Under the pieces are notes generated by a model, which saw nothing but the letters and a program-made list of their open reading frames with translations, did not search any database and had not been told where the DNA came from. From Gnetum montanum (Eukaryota > Streptophyta > Gnetopsida > Gnetales > Gnetaceae): a stretch of DNA of 64,000 nt. Position numbers and translations under genes: made by a program. Below are positions 9,518 to 22,619 of this stretch, in pieces (the first letter of the stretch is position 1; each line of letters starts with the position of its first letter). The stretch is from assembly GCA_015680685.1 (NCBI GenBank), contig MNCI01034202.1:23829-87828 (forward strand). Reading direction: 5' to 3'.

Positions 9518-11720
9518 ATGGAGTGTAGGTAATCTTTGAGGGTTAGGGGAAAAATTCCTAACTTTTTGACCATAGATGAAGATCAATACAACTACATTTA
9601 TGCCAAAATATAGGCTAGCCTACTAATTCCATGTCTAGAAATAGAAGCCAAAAGGGAGTTTGAGCTCATACAATAGGGTGGAAAAGAGTATATCTCTTTC
9701 CCATATGAGCAAATACCCCTCAACGATATCTATGCGTGCATCTTGGTCGAATTAATTAAGATGGAGGAGGAAGATGAAAAGCATAGCTTAGAGGAATAAT
9801 AGGAAGAGAAGGATGAGTTTAGGATGGAATCTGAGCCTAAAAACATCTTGGAAGGATTGTTATAATAAGCAACCCCCAAGGCCACTGAGCCTTCCCCTAA
9901 TGCCTTTCTTTTCTCCATGGGCATGGTGTTGTCATTTTCTACATCCTCCTACCCTACTATAGTTGGTTCCACCCCCATTATAGCCATGTACCAAGCACAC
10001 TTGGTGCCACAACCCATGACCTTCCACTTTTCCATGCCATTTGCTACACATCCTTAGACTATGTAGCCATTGTTAGTGGTTGTTACTGCCACTAATCCCC
10101 CTATTACTTAGATAGGGCCCATAGTAGGACCCTATGCAACTCAAGGGTTGCATACCATATTTATCTCATTTGTGCCTCAGATACTGGCACAAACATATTT
10201 TTTCCTATTTGGTTTATAGACTAAAACCATGATGTAACTACTCCATTACATCTTGTAATTAATAGCAAGGCCACAAGCCTCACAGCATACTCCTCAACCC
10301 TTCGTCCAAATCCCATAACTGACAAGGGAATCCCAAGTCTAGGATCAAGCTTTCCAAATGATCCAGGACCTAACTAAAGAGTTAAAAAAACTCAAAGCCT
10401 CAATGTCCCAGACCGTAAAGGTTATGAACTTCTATCAAGGTGACCCCATAAGCCTTATGTTCCCACCACTAACTCTTTTCCCTAGTGTCCCTATGCCACA
10501 ATTCACCAAGTACAACGACAAAGGTGATCTAAACACACATATGATTACCTTCCACTTTGAGTGCTTGCTATTGCAAGAATTATTGCATATGATTATGCTA
10601 ATTTTCTATATATCTTTAATAGGAAGAGCCTTAGATTGGTATTGTGCTTTACCTAGGGGATCCCTATCCTCCTTGGATAAATTTATTTCATAATTCGTTA
10701 AGTATTTCAAGTATAACTTGAAACCTGATAACATGCTTGACCTATTGATGAAGATCAAGCAAGGATCCCTAGAGCTAGTGTAGAATTTCATTCAATGATG
10801 GAACATTATGCTCAACGAGATACGAAAACTAATAGCTAAAACTCACCTTTTAGCTATTTTAAGGGATAGTTAACAATTTTATGAAATCAAAATCATATTA
10901 TCTTAACCCAAAAACTCTTAGTCAAGACTTTTCCCAAACTAAGAACATGTGCACAATGACAAGGAATGTTAACAATGCCATTGAAGCAAGCCACAAACCT
11001 ACTTACATGGTATACAAAAATCAACATGTGCACAATGACAAGGAAAAGCGTAGGTAAAACAATATGGCCATAGCAATTGTGACCAAGGAGACTAAGCCAA
11101 CCAACCACGTGCCAAAGAATAACCAAACTAAGGCCCCTACTACCAATAGCGATAATCAACCATAAACCTCTGGGGCCACTACATTGACTACCTCTTGGCC
11201 TAACTTTGCATAGAAAGACTAATCCAACTATACCAAATTACCCTCAAGCTGTTAGAACTATTAGACTAACTATTGATGTGCGGTAGGATCTAGTACAAAT
11301 AGATGAGTGAGAATGTCTACAAGAGGCATGATAGGTTATGTGAAATAGTGAAAGACCTTTCTTGAGCAACCAAAGATGACCCTTCACTATCCAAATACTT
11401 TAAGCTTGATCACTTTTTCCATTACCATTAGTTGCTAGGTCATGATATTAATTTCTATCTTGAACTTATGGATGACTTGCAAAAGAAGATTAATAGGGAT
11501 GAACTAGTATTAAACACATCGAATCCTATTAGGCCTCAAAATCAATCAATGCACATATACAAGAACCACTTAAATGCTAATAAAAGCCTATACATCATAA
11601 CAACATTCAACATTTAGAATGATCAAAGGCCTGTAAGGGAACCGTTTATGATCAGGGTGCGTCCTACAAGGTCCCCCTCTATTGTAAGGTTATTGCCACC
11701 AGTACCCCTAAAGAATCCTT
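9518..11720 (+). pseudogene. gag: Decayed gag of element D
   Basis: Capsid polyprotein. The frame from ATG 9518 is in register with the best-preserved block at 10358-10690, but crosses many stops (TAG and TAA at probable Gln codons). That block (VMNFYQGDP, PQFTKYNDKGD, LDWYCALPRGS) aligns with the gag of F at 36425-36000 (VMDFYQDDP, PHFTKYNGEGD, LDWYHVLP), which identifies the Retrotrans_gag core. Further downstream INRDELVLNTSNPIRP (near 11490) matches F's INLGKLVLDESNPVHP. The N-terminal part (EYISFPYEQIPLNDIYACIL) is also legible. Confidence 0.8.
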
Positions 11721-12179
11721 TGTGATTATATTGCCTCAACCCTCTACAACAAAACCCACCCAAACAATGGAACAACCTCCCATGGTGTTCTATGCAATGT
11801 CTTCTTCCTCATAACCAACTAGGAATATCAATAAATCCACAACCAAAAAATGGAAGAAGGCTATGTAGAAAGCCAAGAACAATTCTGATAAGCAAACCAA
11901 GCTAGGGAAGGAAGTGGATCCATTGAAGCCCACTCCCATTTCATCTATTTTCATGAATTTCACAACCCAAGCTACTTCAACTAGTAAACCATAGGAAGAA
12001 TCGAAACCCAAAGAGGAGAACTAAGAGGCTAGGTCACAACAACCCAAACATGAAGTTCACATTTTGGGATGTATGGAGGAAGTAAGACATAAGAAATTAA
12101 CAAAAAATAATAAATAATTTCTTAATGCAATGGAACATGTTGAATAGTCACTCAAAAAAAAAAAAGAATACAACTTTGA

Positions 12180-13038
12180 GCTTGTACAACTTGGTCATGA
12201 CTTTTGCTACCATTTCGAGGCACTGGTCAAGATGTTGACATTTATTCTTGTCAACAATAACATCTACGCTAATGAAGAGTCCATCCATGTGGTCATGGTA
12301 CCCTCTTCATCCAAGGAATTGAAGTCAACATTGTTAGTGTTTTGCGATAGCAAAAACAAGATGAACATCCAAAATGGCGAAGTAACCAAGGTGCCTCTTT
12401 TTATAACCATATGTATTGGCCAATATAAAGTACATAGGGTACATGTAGATGATAAGATAAGAACCAATGTCATATCCTATACCATCATTGAACAGCTTGG
12501 CCTAACTAAACAAATGCAATGTACCTAGATTGCAATGCTTAAATTCTTTAATGAATAACATGTTGAGGTCAAGGGTTTGATTTCTTTAGATTTCATGGTG
12601 GGGAAGCAACTCCCTACAATGGAAAATTTCTTGGTGGTAGAAGAGACACTAGGATTCAACCTCATCATGGGAAGATCTTGGTTGGCCTAATTGTAGGCCA
12701 TGTCTTCACCTATTCACCAAGAAATCCACTTGTGTTATGAGGGAGGTGAAATTGTTATTCATGGTGAAAGCATGGTCCCCTTAGTTGTTAACAATGTTGA
12801 TGTAGCACAAGGGTTTGAAGTGGAGTTTCAAGAAGAAAGTCCTACCATTGGCCACGAAATCAAAAAGAATAATAGGACCAAAGAAATAGAAGCAAACAAC
12901 GATGAACCCATTGATGTGCCATGGGAAGAACTATCCTTCAACATTGTTAGTGAAAGTGATGAAGAGTATAAGCTTGTGCAAAATAGATCATACATTTTTT
13001 CTAATCTCTCAAAGATTAGGAAACACTTGCACAAGTGA
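12180..13038 (+). pseudogene. Decayed retropepsin-like protease region of D
   Basis: Aligns with the F protease. KVPLFITICIGQYKVHRVHV then NVISYTIIEQLGL corresponds to F's MVPLFITIRVSQ and NVISFPIIDKLGL. The catalytic Asp-x-Gly is damaged: DDKIRT stands where F has NDGAAK. The C-terminal LIMGRSWL flap-end motif is present near 12663. The tail 12700-13038 is an acidic linker (112 residues open) that F also has. A TAG at 12526 breaks the frame. Confidence 0.75.
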
Positions 13039-13677
13039 TACATGTTCCTAGTCCTTCACATATCCTATGCATTTGTAGCTGTGTGACTTTATGACATTCA
13101 TAGCCTAATAGCCTAGTTTACACTTGTTGGTACCATTTCATTTGTCTTAGGTCTAAATTCAAATTTTTTGGTGGCCTAGTGATGAGTGGCAAGGTACCCC
13201 TACACTTAACCATACGAATACGAGCGTTCTCACGTGCGATTCGGTTGAACTCGGTAGACAAACTAGTTGTGGCACCTAGATCATTATCCTTAGGTTGCAG
13301 TTCACTATCTTCCCACCTAGCCTAGTATTATATTTTTCATGTATGGTTTAGTCTAGAGTGAGGTGTATGATGTGTTCCTAATCTAATGCTACTCCTGAAG
13401 GCAATGGGAGATAATATTAACTATGCTAAACTAGGAGAGAAAGAGTAAGAAAATCTAATCTAGCCTAAGTGCAATGAGCATCCATTCCTCGATCATCCGT
13501 ACACATCTTGGACTTCGTGCAGGACTACCACTGGGATTACCAAGCACAAATCCTAGGTATGCCACAAGGTTACCAAGTAGTCACACTTAAGTGCTCATAA
13601 TGAAGTCATACTCATTTCACGTTCTAATGTGAATTTAAGGGCAAGAGAGTATTAACTAGGAAAGCAGTAAATAACAA

Positions 13678-13678
13678 C

Positions 13679-13709
<31 letters not shown>

Positions 13710-13711
13710 AG
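13678..13711. repeat. AAAT microsatellite in the solo LTR
   Basis: About eight AAAT units at the place where other family LTRs have a short AT-rich stretch; it probably expanded after insertion. Confidence 0.9.
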
Positions 13712-13919
13712 TGAATGCTGCAATGATGAAGTAATCTCGATCTTTATTGCCGATCATGTGCATGTCCAAGTACGTCACACTCGAATAAAGGAAGCCGTAC
13801 AATTACATTCACCACACTGCGGGCAGACATTGGAAAATAATCTATCTCTGGAGTAATCAAACTGCCAGAGCTTTGCTACAATCTAATCTATTGATGTCAA
13901 ACAAGGGAGAGCTGCTTCT

Positions 13920-13927
13920 TATTTATA
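13920..13927 (-). promoter_or_regulatory. TATA box of the solo LTR
   Basis: TATAAATA on the minus strand, followed by AAGAAGCAGCTCTCCC. The GATATC array (13945-14066) lies immediately upstream, so this solo LTR keeps a complete-looking core promoter. Confidence 0.65.
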
Positions 13928-13944
13928 GACATTACAGCAGACTG

Positions 13945-14066
13945 CGATATCATATACGCGATATCACAGGGGAAGACGCGATATCTCGTACGCGATATCG
14001 CAAGGGATGCAATATATGCAATATCGCAGGGGATGCGATATCGTGGCCCATGCGATATCATGTCCC
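13945..14066 (-). repeat. GATATC palindrome array in U3 (solo LTR)
   Basis: Seven or eight GATATC-like boxes. One pair, GCGATATCTC and GCGATATCGC separated by GTAC, forms a nearly perfect 24-bp dyad. One ATATATGC box shows decay. Confidence 0.85.
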
Positions 14067-14154
14067 ATCATCTAGGATTTACTTTATTTTACATCCTTTT
14101 ACTTTTAAAGCCTTTTTACTTTTGATTAAAGAGAAAACATCATAAAATACTTTT

Positions 14155-14295
14155 ACTTTTGCATTCTCTATGGCTTGCTAAGATCTTAAACTAGCATCAT
14201 GACCTGCTAAGGCCTTAAACTAGCGGTATGGCCTACCAAGGCCTTAAATTGGAAAACATCATATGACCTGCCATGGACTAAAACTAGAAAACAAC
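14155..14295 (+). repeat. Short tandem repeat, core GGCCTTAAACT, at the spacer start of D
   Basis: Four units of about 36 bp of the type TGGCCTGCTAAGGCCTTAAACTAGC. Related arrays lie at 23800-23890, 43860-43955 and 46955-47015, and in opposite orientation at 24565-24850. Confidence 0.75.
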
Positions 14296-16590
14296 CATTA
14301 TAACTCATTTTTGTTTATGCCTACAACTTTATTTCTTAGCTATTTTGACCATTTATCGCATGTAGCAAACATAGCCTTAGAATGTAGATCATAAAGTAGC
14401 ATCACAACATAAGGAAAATCATAGCTCTAGAACATTATAAGAAAAATTCAAATTTAGATTTAAAATAAAAAATAAAAAATGTCCATAATAACAGAATCAG
14501 GGCCACATAATGTGCTAAAGATGTCTAAACAACAAAATGTTAACCAATAAACTATTTTGGCTAATACCAACAATACATCATCAACATCAAAAATCACATT
14601 AACTAAAATTGAAATGGGAAACTAATGGAACTATGGAGCATCTAGTGAAGGAGCTAAATCATCATCTCTATCCCCATCACTGGGGCCACTGATGTCTTCT
14701 GGTGCCTATAATGTGACAAGACCAAAACTAATTAGCAACCAATAAACACCAAAAAGACCATAGGAAAATGCTGAGGAAAAAAATATGAGAAACTTTTATT
14801 CTGATTCAAACCACTTCTAACCTCTTCCTAACACCTTGAAGTATTGACAAGACCATGAGAAATTGACTAAAAAATTTTTATCACAACCTCAATGGTTCCC
14901 ATCTTCAGACGGGTAAATGTGTCATAGCCTTATAATTGCAATTTCACGCAACCAAATGGAAATAATCATAACTAATTAACCACTTAATGAAATTTGATCA
15001 TTCTATAGCTGTTGGAATTTTAAAACAAAAACTATAGCCCATAATAAGAAACCTTTAGAAATACCAGCCAATTTTTCAGAAAAAATTACCAAAGTGACTT
15101 GATCGTAGCCATCAACATGAACCCCCTTTCATGCAAGGTTGCTAAGAAATTCACCAAAAATTCATTTGAACTGTAAATGGAGTGATTCTACCATTTTTTG
15201 AAAGCTCAAATCAAGACATATGCATCCACAGCAATAGAAAATGCAAAATCCTTGTTGGTTTTTTGAAAAAAATTTGTGAACTTACATGGAATTTGAAAAA
15301 TGACAAAGGATGATAACTACACAACCCAACTCAAATGACTATAACTTCATCATTACAACTCCAAATTGAATTAGACCATGACCATTAGAAAGCTTAAATG
15401 AAACTATAACCATCCAAAAAAATTATATTTTAACAACACTTAATCATTTTCTTTCAAAAAATTGACAACTTTACTTGCTTTTTCCATCAAAAAAGCATTA
15501 AACTCATAAAACTTGATTTAAATTAACCATGAATTCATCATAATACAGCCAAAAAAACTTTAAACCATTTAAAAACACATAAAAATAAAGGGGTTGGGTT
15601 TAGTTAAAATTTTAATTTATCAAGTCCTTCATTCTAGTTCTAAGAAAAATGGCCATACTACCCTATTTTTGGGAAAAAACACTTAAATAACAAGCCTATT
15701 TTACAAAATAAATCTACCAAAGAAAGAAAAACCAAATAACCTTGTACATACATAGAAATGGCAAAAATACAAGGTAGGATTTACTTGTAATTAAAAAATA
15801 ACAAATACATAGGCAAAGATCTAAGAAATGAAATAGAAACTAAGAAATGGAATACATGAAAAGCTAGAAAATCCAATGAGACTGGTGTACTTTGGAAAGA
15901 TGGTAGTAGAACTCTCCCCAATCCTTGGACAAGGTAGGCATGCTAGGGTTTTAGCAGTGGCATTTACATCCAATGTAGGATTCCTTATAGGAGCTATTTT
16001 CTTATCCATAGTACCAAAAAAAAGGATTGGAATGTGGAAAATAGTTAGAATACATTGGCAGTAGGACACCAACGACTGGACTATGCTGCACTAAGGCACC
16101 AATGAAAGGACTATGTTGGCAATAGTTTATTAGTTGTTGCTACTACACTAGAAGTAGTTAGTAGGGAGTGGTAATGTTGCTAGAAACTCACTAACAATTG
16201 GACTATGCTGGCAGTAGTCCAAAAACAGTTGCTACTACACTCTCAAACCAAGGTGCAAAAGCAAGGAGGTAGGAAGAGAGTGCAATTTGTGGCAATTTTT
16301 TTACAAGTGTTCCTACTTAAACCTAGGCATCCAATGCAAAACCATAGTTTCCTTCTAGCAACTTCACTTCACTTGAGATCAAAATGGAAACTAGGACTAT
16401 GCTAGAGTTGTGCTAATATTTTTTCCAAAAAATTTCTAAGTTTAATTGGGTTCCACACTAGGTGCTCCAAAAATAATGAAAAAGCCATGATTACACTAAG
16501 AGTAGTTAGTCTTCTAGCTAGACTACATTGAGTGTAGTTAACCTAAGACTATAGAATAATTATAATGTCCACTATCTCTCTTAGACCTTG
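14296..16590 (+). other. Protease-RT spacer of D, first part
   Basis: AT-rich non-coding DNA with no protein-like frame. It contains loose copies of the ACTATGCTGGCAGTAG phrase at 16040-16240. I see no other structure. Confidence 0.5.
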
Positions 16591-16599
16591 ACTTATGGA

Positions 16600-19500
16600 C
16601 CTTGCAAATCAAGAATATGGCCAAGTATGATAGTTTTTGGGCAAGATACCAAGACTATGCTGAAGGGAGACAAGGACTATGTTGAGCTAGTGTAGTCCCA
16701 ACTACTGCCAGTGTAGTCCATAATGAGATGGATTTTCAATAGTCCATCCAACCTTTAGAGGCCTCCAAGTTAACTATCCAACCTCACCAAACCCTGGCTA
16801 GAATTCTTGATAACACCAAAACTTATTCACAAGCACTCCAACTTTGGCAAGAATCAAACCTTCTCATCAACTACACTGAGAGAAGTGAGGGACTACATTG
16901 GGAAAAAATGGTCCTAACTACTGCCCATCATAGTTCAACACCACATCTTTCCTTCTTCAAGATCCAAGTAGCCCATCCAATCCATTCAACCCTTAGTTGA
17001 CCCCAAATCAACATACCATTTCACCAAATCATAGTTTGAGCCTTCGGCAAGACCAAGGCATGATTGATTGTAGTGAATGGTGCCACTTTTTCCATTTTTC
17101 CAATCATTTTGTTGGGAAAAATTTGGGACTACAATAGCCTAGCATAGTCCTAGAGTTCTAGGATCATTAGGCACCATACAAACCCTTACCTCCAAAACTA
17201 CCTTTCGAAGCTTCCAGATCTTGATAGGACCCCTAGTAACCCCAAACTCATAGCGAATCAATCAAAAACCTTAAGAAAATCAACAAAATTGAATTTTCAC
17301 ATGGGACTACATTGAGGACTGGGAGCACTACACTAGCCTAGTATAGTGCTAATGATTGCCAAGTGTAGTCAACTCAAAAATCAAGAATCCATCATCTATG
17401 AACTACAACTAAACTTCCGACAACACTAGAGCACAAAAACTAGGTCAAATGTTATCGTTTTTCATATTTCCTATTCCAAAACTTGGACTACAATGAATGG
17501 GAAGCTAGGACTATGGTGGACCAATGTAGTTCCTTCCCTAGGTCTATCTTAGTCCCATTAAGATTGTCAATACACATCAAAAACCATGAAACTCGACTCT
17601 GGTAAGCCCTAAAACCGTAGTTTAAGTGTGTTTGGTCATGAAACCTAGCTTCCTTCACACTTTGGCATCCATCACATGGACTACATTGAGGGGTGAAGGG
17701 GGACTATGCTAGGTTAGCATAGTCCATGCTTAAGCCTAGTGTAGTCCATCCCAAGTTGGAAAATCCACCAAGAAACCATGAAAAGTTGACATCCAAAAAA
17801 CCTTAGAACTCCATTTAGAGCTATCTGGTAGCAAATTCTACATTGTTTCACCATTTTAGCCATCATAAACTTGGACTATGTTGGGGGAGATGAGGGCTAT
17901 GCTAGGCTAGGTTGAATGTATTCCCATTTAAAAATTACAAAAAATGTCAAAAACCATGAAAATTAACATCTAAAAATCCTAAAATGCAATTTGAATTCTT
18001 TCAGCAATGAAACCTACAATTTTTCAAAGATTTTGGCTTTTTCAACTTAGACTACACTAAGAGGAGAAGAGGACTATGTTAGGCTAGCGTAGTCCCTTTT
18101 AGAGCCTAGTGTAGTCTCTCAAAAATTGTTAAAAAATTTTCCCAAGTGACCTAGGACCATTGTTGACAAACCCTAGAAGCCTGCCCAAGACTTTGTGACC
18201 TCAAAACTTGAATTTCTCATGAGCTTTGACTATCCCAACCTTGACTATGTTGAGGCAAGGTTGGGACTACACTGGGCCAACATAGTCCCACTCCACGATT
18301 AGCATAGTCCACAAAAAATGAATCAAAGTTTCCTCAAAATGACCTCAGTTCACTGCTAGTTGACTCTAGGACCTTGTTTGAACTCTCTGTTAATCATGGA
18401 AACTCCTAATGACCATCCAAGCTTGGACTATGCTAGGCCAATGTAGTCTTAGTCCAAGCCTAGTGTATTCCATACCATGAACTCCACAGTAGTCCAAACC
18501 TAACCCAAAAAGTACATCTATTGATTGCAAGACCTTTCTAGGACATATTAAGATCACCATACCTTGAATTTCAAATGAAATTCATCCCTTTTGGCCTTCC
18601 AAATCATGACTATGCTGAGGGGGATTGGGACTACGCTGGGCTAGTGCAGTTCCTCCCAATTCCTGGCATAATCCATACTAAATTACCTAAAATTAACCAA
18701 ACATACATTGAATCCACTTTTGGTCAAACCTAGCACATCACTGGAGACTATCTGATCATGGAACCTAACTTCTATCAAAATTTTTGATGTAAAAAACCTA
18801 ACTACATTAGAGATGGATATGGACTATGCTGGGCTAGCATAGTATCCCTCTAGGCCTAGTGTAGTTCCCAGAAACCTACTCAACAAATTAACAAAATTGC
18901 TTGAAATCCTTGAAATCCACCTCTCAAAGTCTTGGGACTCACCAAAGTTAAATTCAACAAAGAATCTTAGTTGTTAAGCCTTTCCAATGTGACTACCTTG
19001 AAGGGAGGACTAGGACTATGCTAGGCTATTGCAGTCCCTACCCAAGTCTAGTGTAGTCCACTTAGGAGTTGGTAAGACTGCTCAGGAACTACCCAAATCG
19101 ACTCTTGGAAAAACCTAGAACCCTGCTAAAAAATGCCTAGATCCTAGAACCTTGGGAAATGAGCCATAATCCATTCTTTCTCAATCATTTTCCATTTGGA
19201 ATCCTTAAATATGCTAGAAACCACATACCCAACATAGTTCCATGGTATTTGACTATCTAAGGCTTGGACAAGCATGAAAACTGGTAATTTCTACATCAAA
19301 ACCCTAGCCAATGATACTAGTGACCCAAGAAGTCTATTAGGATAGTCAATCAAGCCTCGAAACTAACCAAAATAAAATTTCCACTCCTAACTATGCTAAG
19401 GAAGCTAGGGACTATGCGAGGCCAGCGTAGTCCTACTTGGAAGGGAAAATGTAACAATAAAAATCAATAGTAAGCAACTTAGAATGGTTCACAATTGATC

Positions 19501-19830
19501 CAAAACAACCAAAACCTTGCTCCCATGGCCCCTAGTTATGAATTTCACTCTATTAAAACCTTGGGAATTATTCAAACTCAATCATTACTTGTGGCTACAT
19601 TGGGGTTTTGTAGCCCATCATAGTCACCCATGGAACTAAGATTTTCAACATTATGGGAAGCCAAAATGGTACCAAAACGTTTTGAATCTTCAATACCTAC
19701 CCCTTGTGCTAGTAGTTTAGATCACTAGAAGCTTGAAAATGACCATACCAAGCACTAGAAAATGTCCTTGAAGGTCAACTACGCTAGGAGAAGATAGGAC
19801 TATGCTGGGCTAGCGTAGTCATAAAAAAAG
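16600..19830 (+). repeat. About 187-bp tandem repeats with palindromic core (D spacer)
   Basis: A GGACTATGCT...AGCRTAGTCC core recurs at about 17125, 17327, 17509, 17701, 17894, 18071, 18264, 18425, 18629, 18821, 19013, 19408 and 19797. Steps are 161-204 bp, with two double steps. Each core is followed by a second, AAGCCTAGTGTAGTCC-like half. The sequence between cores is diverged, with recurring phrases such as AACCATGAAA. The copy at 17701-17725 is a perfect 11-bp inverted repeat with a 3-base loop. Units are weaker before 17100. Confidence 0.8.
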
Positions 19831-20385
19831 TGCCATTTTTTACTTTAAAACAACTCCAAAATGACCCTCGTATGTGTCCAAACTCTCCCAGTAGCACTGT
19901 AGCCCCATACCATGGCCTACTAAGCCTTAAAACTAGCAAAATCTAGTCATATTTGACCAGTATTAGCTAATCTTTGTCATATGTATTCCATTCTCATAAA
20001 TCTGATCTTATCTTGACCTTATTTTGCATTGTTGACCTTCTTTCTAATCAATTGACTTTATATGGCCTCTATATAACTTCATGTTTTACCATGTTCATCT
20101 TATTTTCTGTCTTATGATCTGTGATTGATCTTATATGACCTTTTTTTAATCCCATTGGTTATTATTTAATTCTTATAGCCTTAGTTGACATTGGTTTTAT
20201 TTTTGTTTGTTAGTGGAATAACATATGTTCGCATGATTACTATATTATTTTAGCATTATTTACTCATGCTTATGGTTAATAACCCTAACTGAAGTATGGA
20301 AACTTGGGAGTAAATTGCCTTACTTTTGAGCTTGAGGGGGCCTTATGATGATGTTGAATGATGTATCAATCTTGATTATTTAGAT
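19831..20385 (+). other. Protease-RT spacer of D, last part
   Basis: T-rich non-coding sequence. One GGCCTACTAAGCCTTAAAACTAGC unit lies at 19913. No coding frame is recognisable until the pre-RT region at about 20390. Confidence 0.45.
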
Positions 20386-20389
20386 CTTG

Positions 20390-21560
20390 AGCTTGAGACT
20401 TTTGTCAACCACATAGCCTTGATCAAAAAACCTCTAGAGTGGCCTAAAAACCTAGTTAAAATCCTTGATCTAGAGGTTGGTAACATTACTGAGGACTCTT
20501 TGGCTAAGGTTTCTATCACAACAGATAGTGGTGAGGAGAAAATCCTTAAACTAAGTTCCTCATTGAAACCTCAATAGGCTGAAGACATCACCAAGGTCCT
20601 ACAAAATAATGTTAAGGCCTTTGCCTAGTCATATGAAGATATGCTAGGCCTAGATCCATGACTAGTCTAGCAGAACATCATACGTAATCCTAGCATTAGA
20701 CTAGTTAAGCAAAAAGTGCACAAGATTAGACTAGATTTAGCCTTGATAGTTCATGATGAAATCAAAAAGCTATACCAAGATGGTTTCATTAGAGCTATTG
20801 ACTATTCAAACTAGGTATCCAACATTGTGGTATTCCCTAAGAACAATGGGAGTATCCATATTTTCATTGATTTTTGAGACCTAAATAAGGTGGCCATTAA
20901 GGATGACTTTCCTTTGCCTAGTATTGATTAACTCATTGATACTATGGCTAGAGATGCCTTATTATCCTTTATGGATGGGTTCTTAGAATACAACCAAATT
21001 AGGATCAACCCAGAGCTCCAACTTAGCATGACCTTCATGATGACTTGGGGGATCTTTTGCTACACCATGATGCCTTTTAGCCTTACGACCTATCCAAGAG
21101 CCATGACATATATCTTCAGTGACTACATGTTAGGATTGCTCAATGATTACGTAGACAATATAGCCATTAAGTCCAAAGTGGCTAGTGACTATGCTAATGA
21201 CCTAGACCTTGTGCTTAAATGATGCCTTAAATTTGAACTTAGACTTAATCCTAAGAAATGTGTCTTTAGTATTAATAAAGAGAAGATGCTTGGCTTTGTA
21301 GTGTCTAAAGTAGGGATTTGTGTTGATCCTTTAAGGTTAAGGCCATATCCAAGTTAGCAGCATCTACTAACCTTAAGAAGCTTTGGGGATTATAAGGTAG
21401 ATTACAATTTATTTGTATGTTCATTGCTAGGCTTATAGATAAGTTACAACCTATGCAACACTTAATTACGAAAGGAGTTCACTATGAGTGGATGACTTAA
21501 TGCCAAGAAGCCTTTGAAAACCTTAAGCAAGAGTTGGTACAACTACTGATAATCTATCCT
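20390..21560 (+). pseudogene. Decayed reverse transcriptase of D
   Basis: Copies genomic RNA into DNA in a functional element. The frame is broken by TAG, TGA and TAA (for example TGA in the LDP*LV segment, TAA after SID), but family blocks are clear: FPLPSID, LLSFMDGF with the first catalytic Asp, YNQIRINPE, TWGIFCYTMMPF. At 21148-21159 the catalytic YxDD box reads YVDN, so the last Asp is lost. F has YMDD at the same place. LNPKKCVF and MLGFVVS follow. Non-functional. Confidence 0.9.
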
Positions 21561-22330
21561 TCATAAGATGGTAAATAATTCTACATCTACCTTGCCATCT
21601 TTGGCACATCCTTTGCCTTTATACTCTATCAGAAATGTGATGATGGAGCAAAAATGCTAGTATACTATGTTAGCCATGCATTAGTTGCCCATGAGACTAG
21701 ACATTCTGAAGTAGAGAAGTACTATCTAACACTAGTCTTCTCATTGAAGAAATGAATACACTACCTCTTTAGGAGCTAGATCAACATCATTTGCAAAGAT
21801 AACATACTTAGAGACATAACAATAAATATTTAGGAGAGTAGTTATGTAGCCCAATGGAAATTCGTAACAGTATAGTTTGACCTCCATTATGTTTTTCAAT
21901 CTTCAATGAAAGATCAAGCTATAGTTGTACAACTTATAGTTTGCCTATTGATGACCAAGCAACCATAGACATTGAGTTCCTTGACAAAGATGTTAACACT
22001 ATTAGCCAAGTGCCTAAGGGTTATGAGGCATTCATGCACTTTGATGGAGCTTCAACTACCCATGGGATCACTACTGCTGCAATCATAACATTCCCATTTG
22101 GTGAAACCCAATCCTTCACTTATCATTTTAAGTTGTCATGCATTAATAACATAGCAAAGTATGAGGTTTGATTAGGGGAATGATGGTAGCATGTGATCTA
22201 GGAATTAAACATTTGATAATAAAGGGATATTCTCAACTAGTGGTCATCCAAGTAATCAAGGTTTATGCATGAAAAGCTAAATACTTACAATCTTACTGTG
22301 ACTGAGGGAAGCAACTCTTACATAATTTAC
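21561..22330 (+). pseudogene. Decayed RNase H and second (archaeal-type) RNase H-like region of D
   Basis: Sequence after RT matches F's RNase H block: KMLVYYVSHALVAHE followed by a region ending FDLHYVFQS. It is followed by a second domain with the LHFDGASTTHG first strand, then SCINNIAKYE where F has NNMAEYKG. A second RNase H after the first is a known trait of Tat-lineage elements. The Asp of the FDGAS strand is kept, but the Glu motif reads KYE and the frame is interrupted. Confidence 0.75.
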
Positions 22331-22619
22331 ATACCCTAGAATGAAAATGCTATAGCCGATGTCATTGCAATGCTAGCCCTTAGTGTTACGCCAGATGTGT
22401 TTAGCAAGTTGTCCACCTTAACTATGGACTATGCTACATCCATCATGTAGAGCTTTGAGGATGATTTTGTGGCTATAGTCCATACTACTCTTATAAAAGA
22501 GTGGTACAATGATATCAAGTTTTACCTTATGCATGGTGAATCTTCACAAGTTATTATTTTTGTTTAAAAGGACACTATATGTAGATGATAAAAACAATAG
22601 GTCATTGTAGATGATAACA

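Larger units (their letters stand above)
13180..14070 (-). mobile_element. Solo LTR of the A/B family
   Basis: 891 bp with complete ends (TGATGAGTGGC on the left, TCCCATCA on the right) and no attached internal region. The flanks CCTAG and TCTAG are a 5-bp target duplication with one change. It sits just after D's protease region. This is the expected product of recombination between the two LTRs of an inserted element. Confidence 0.9.
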
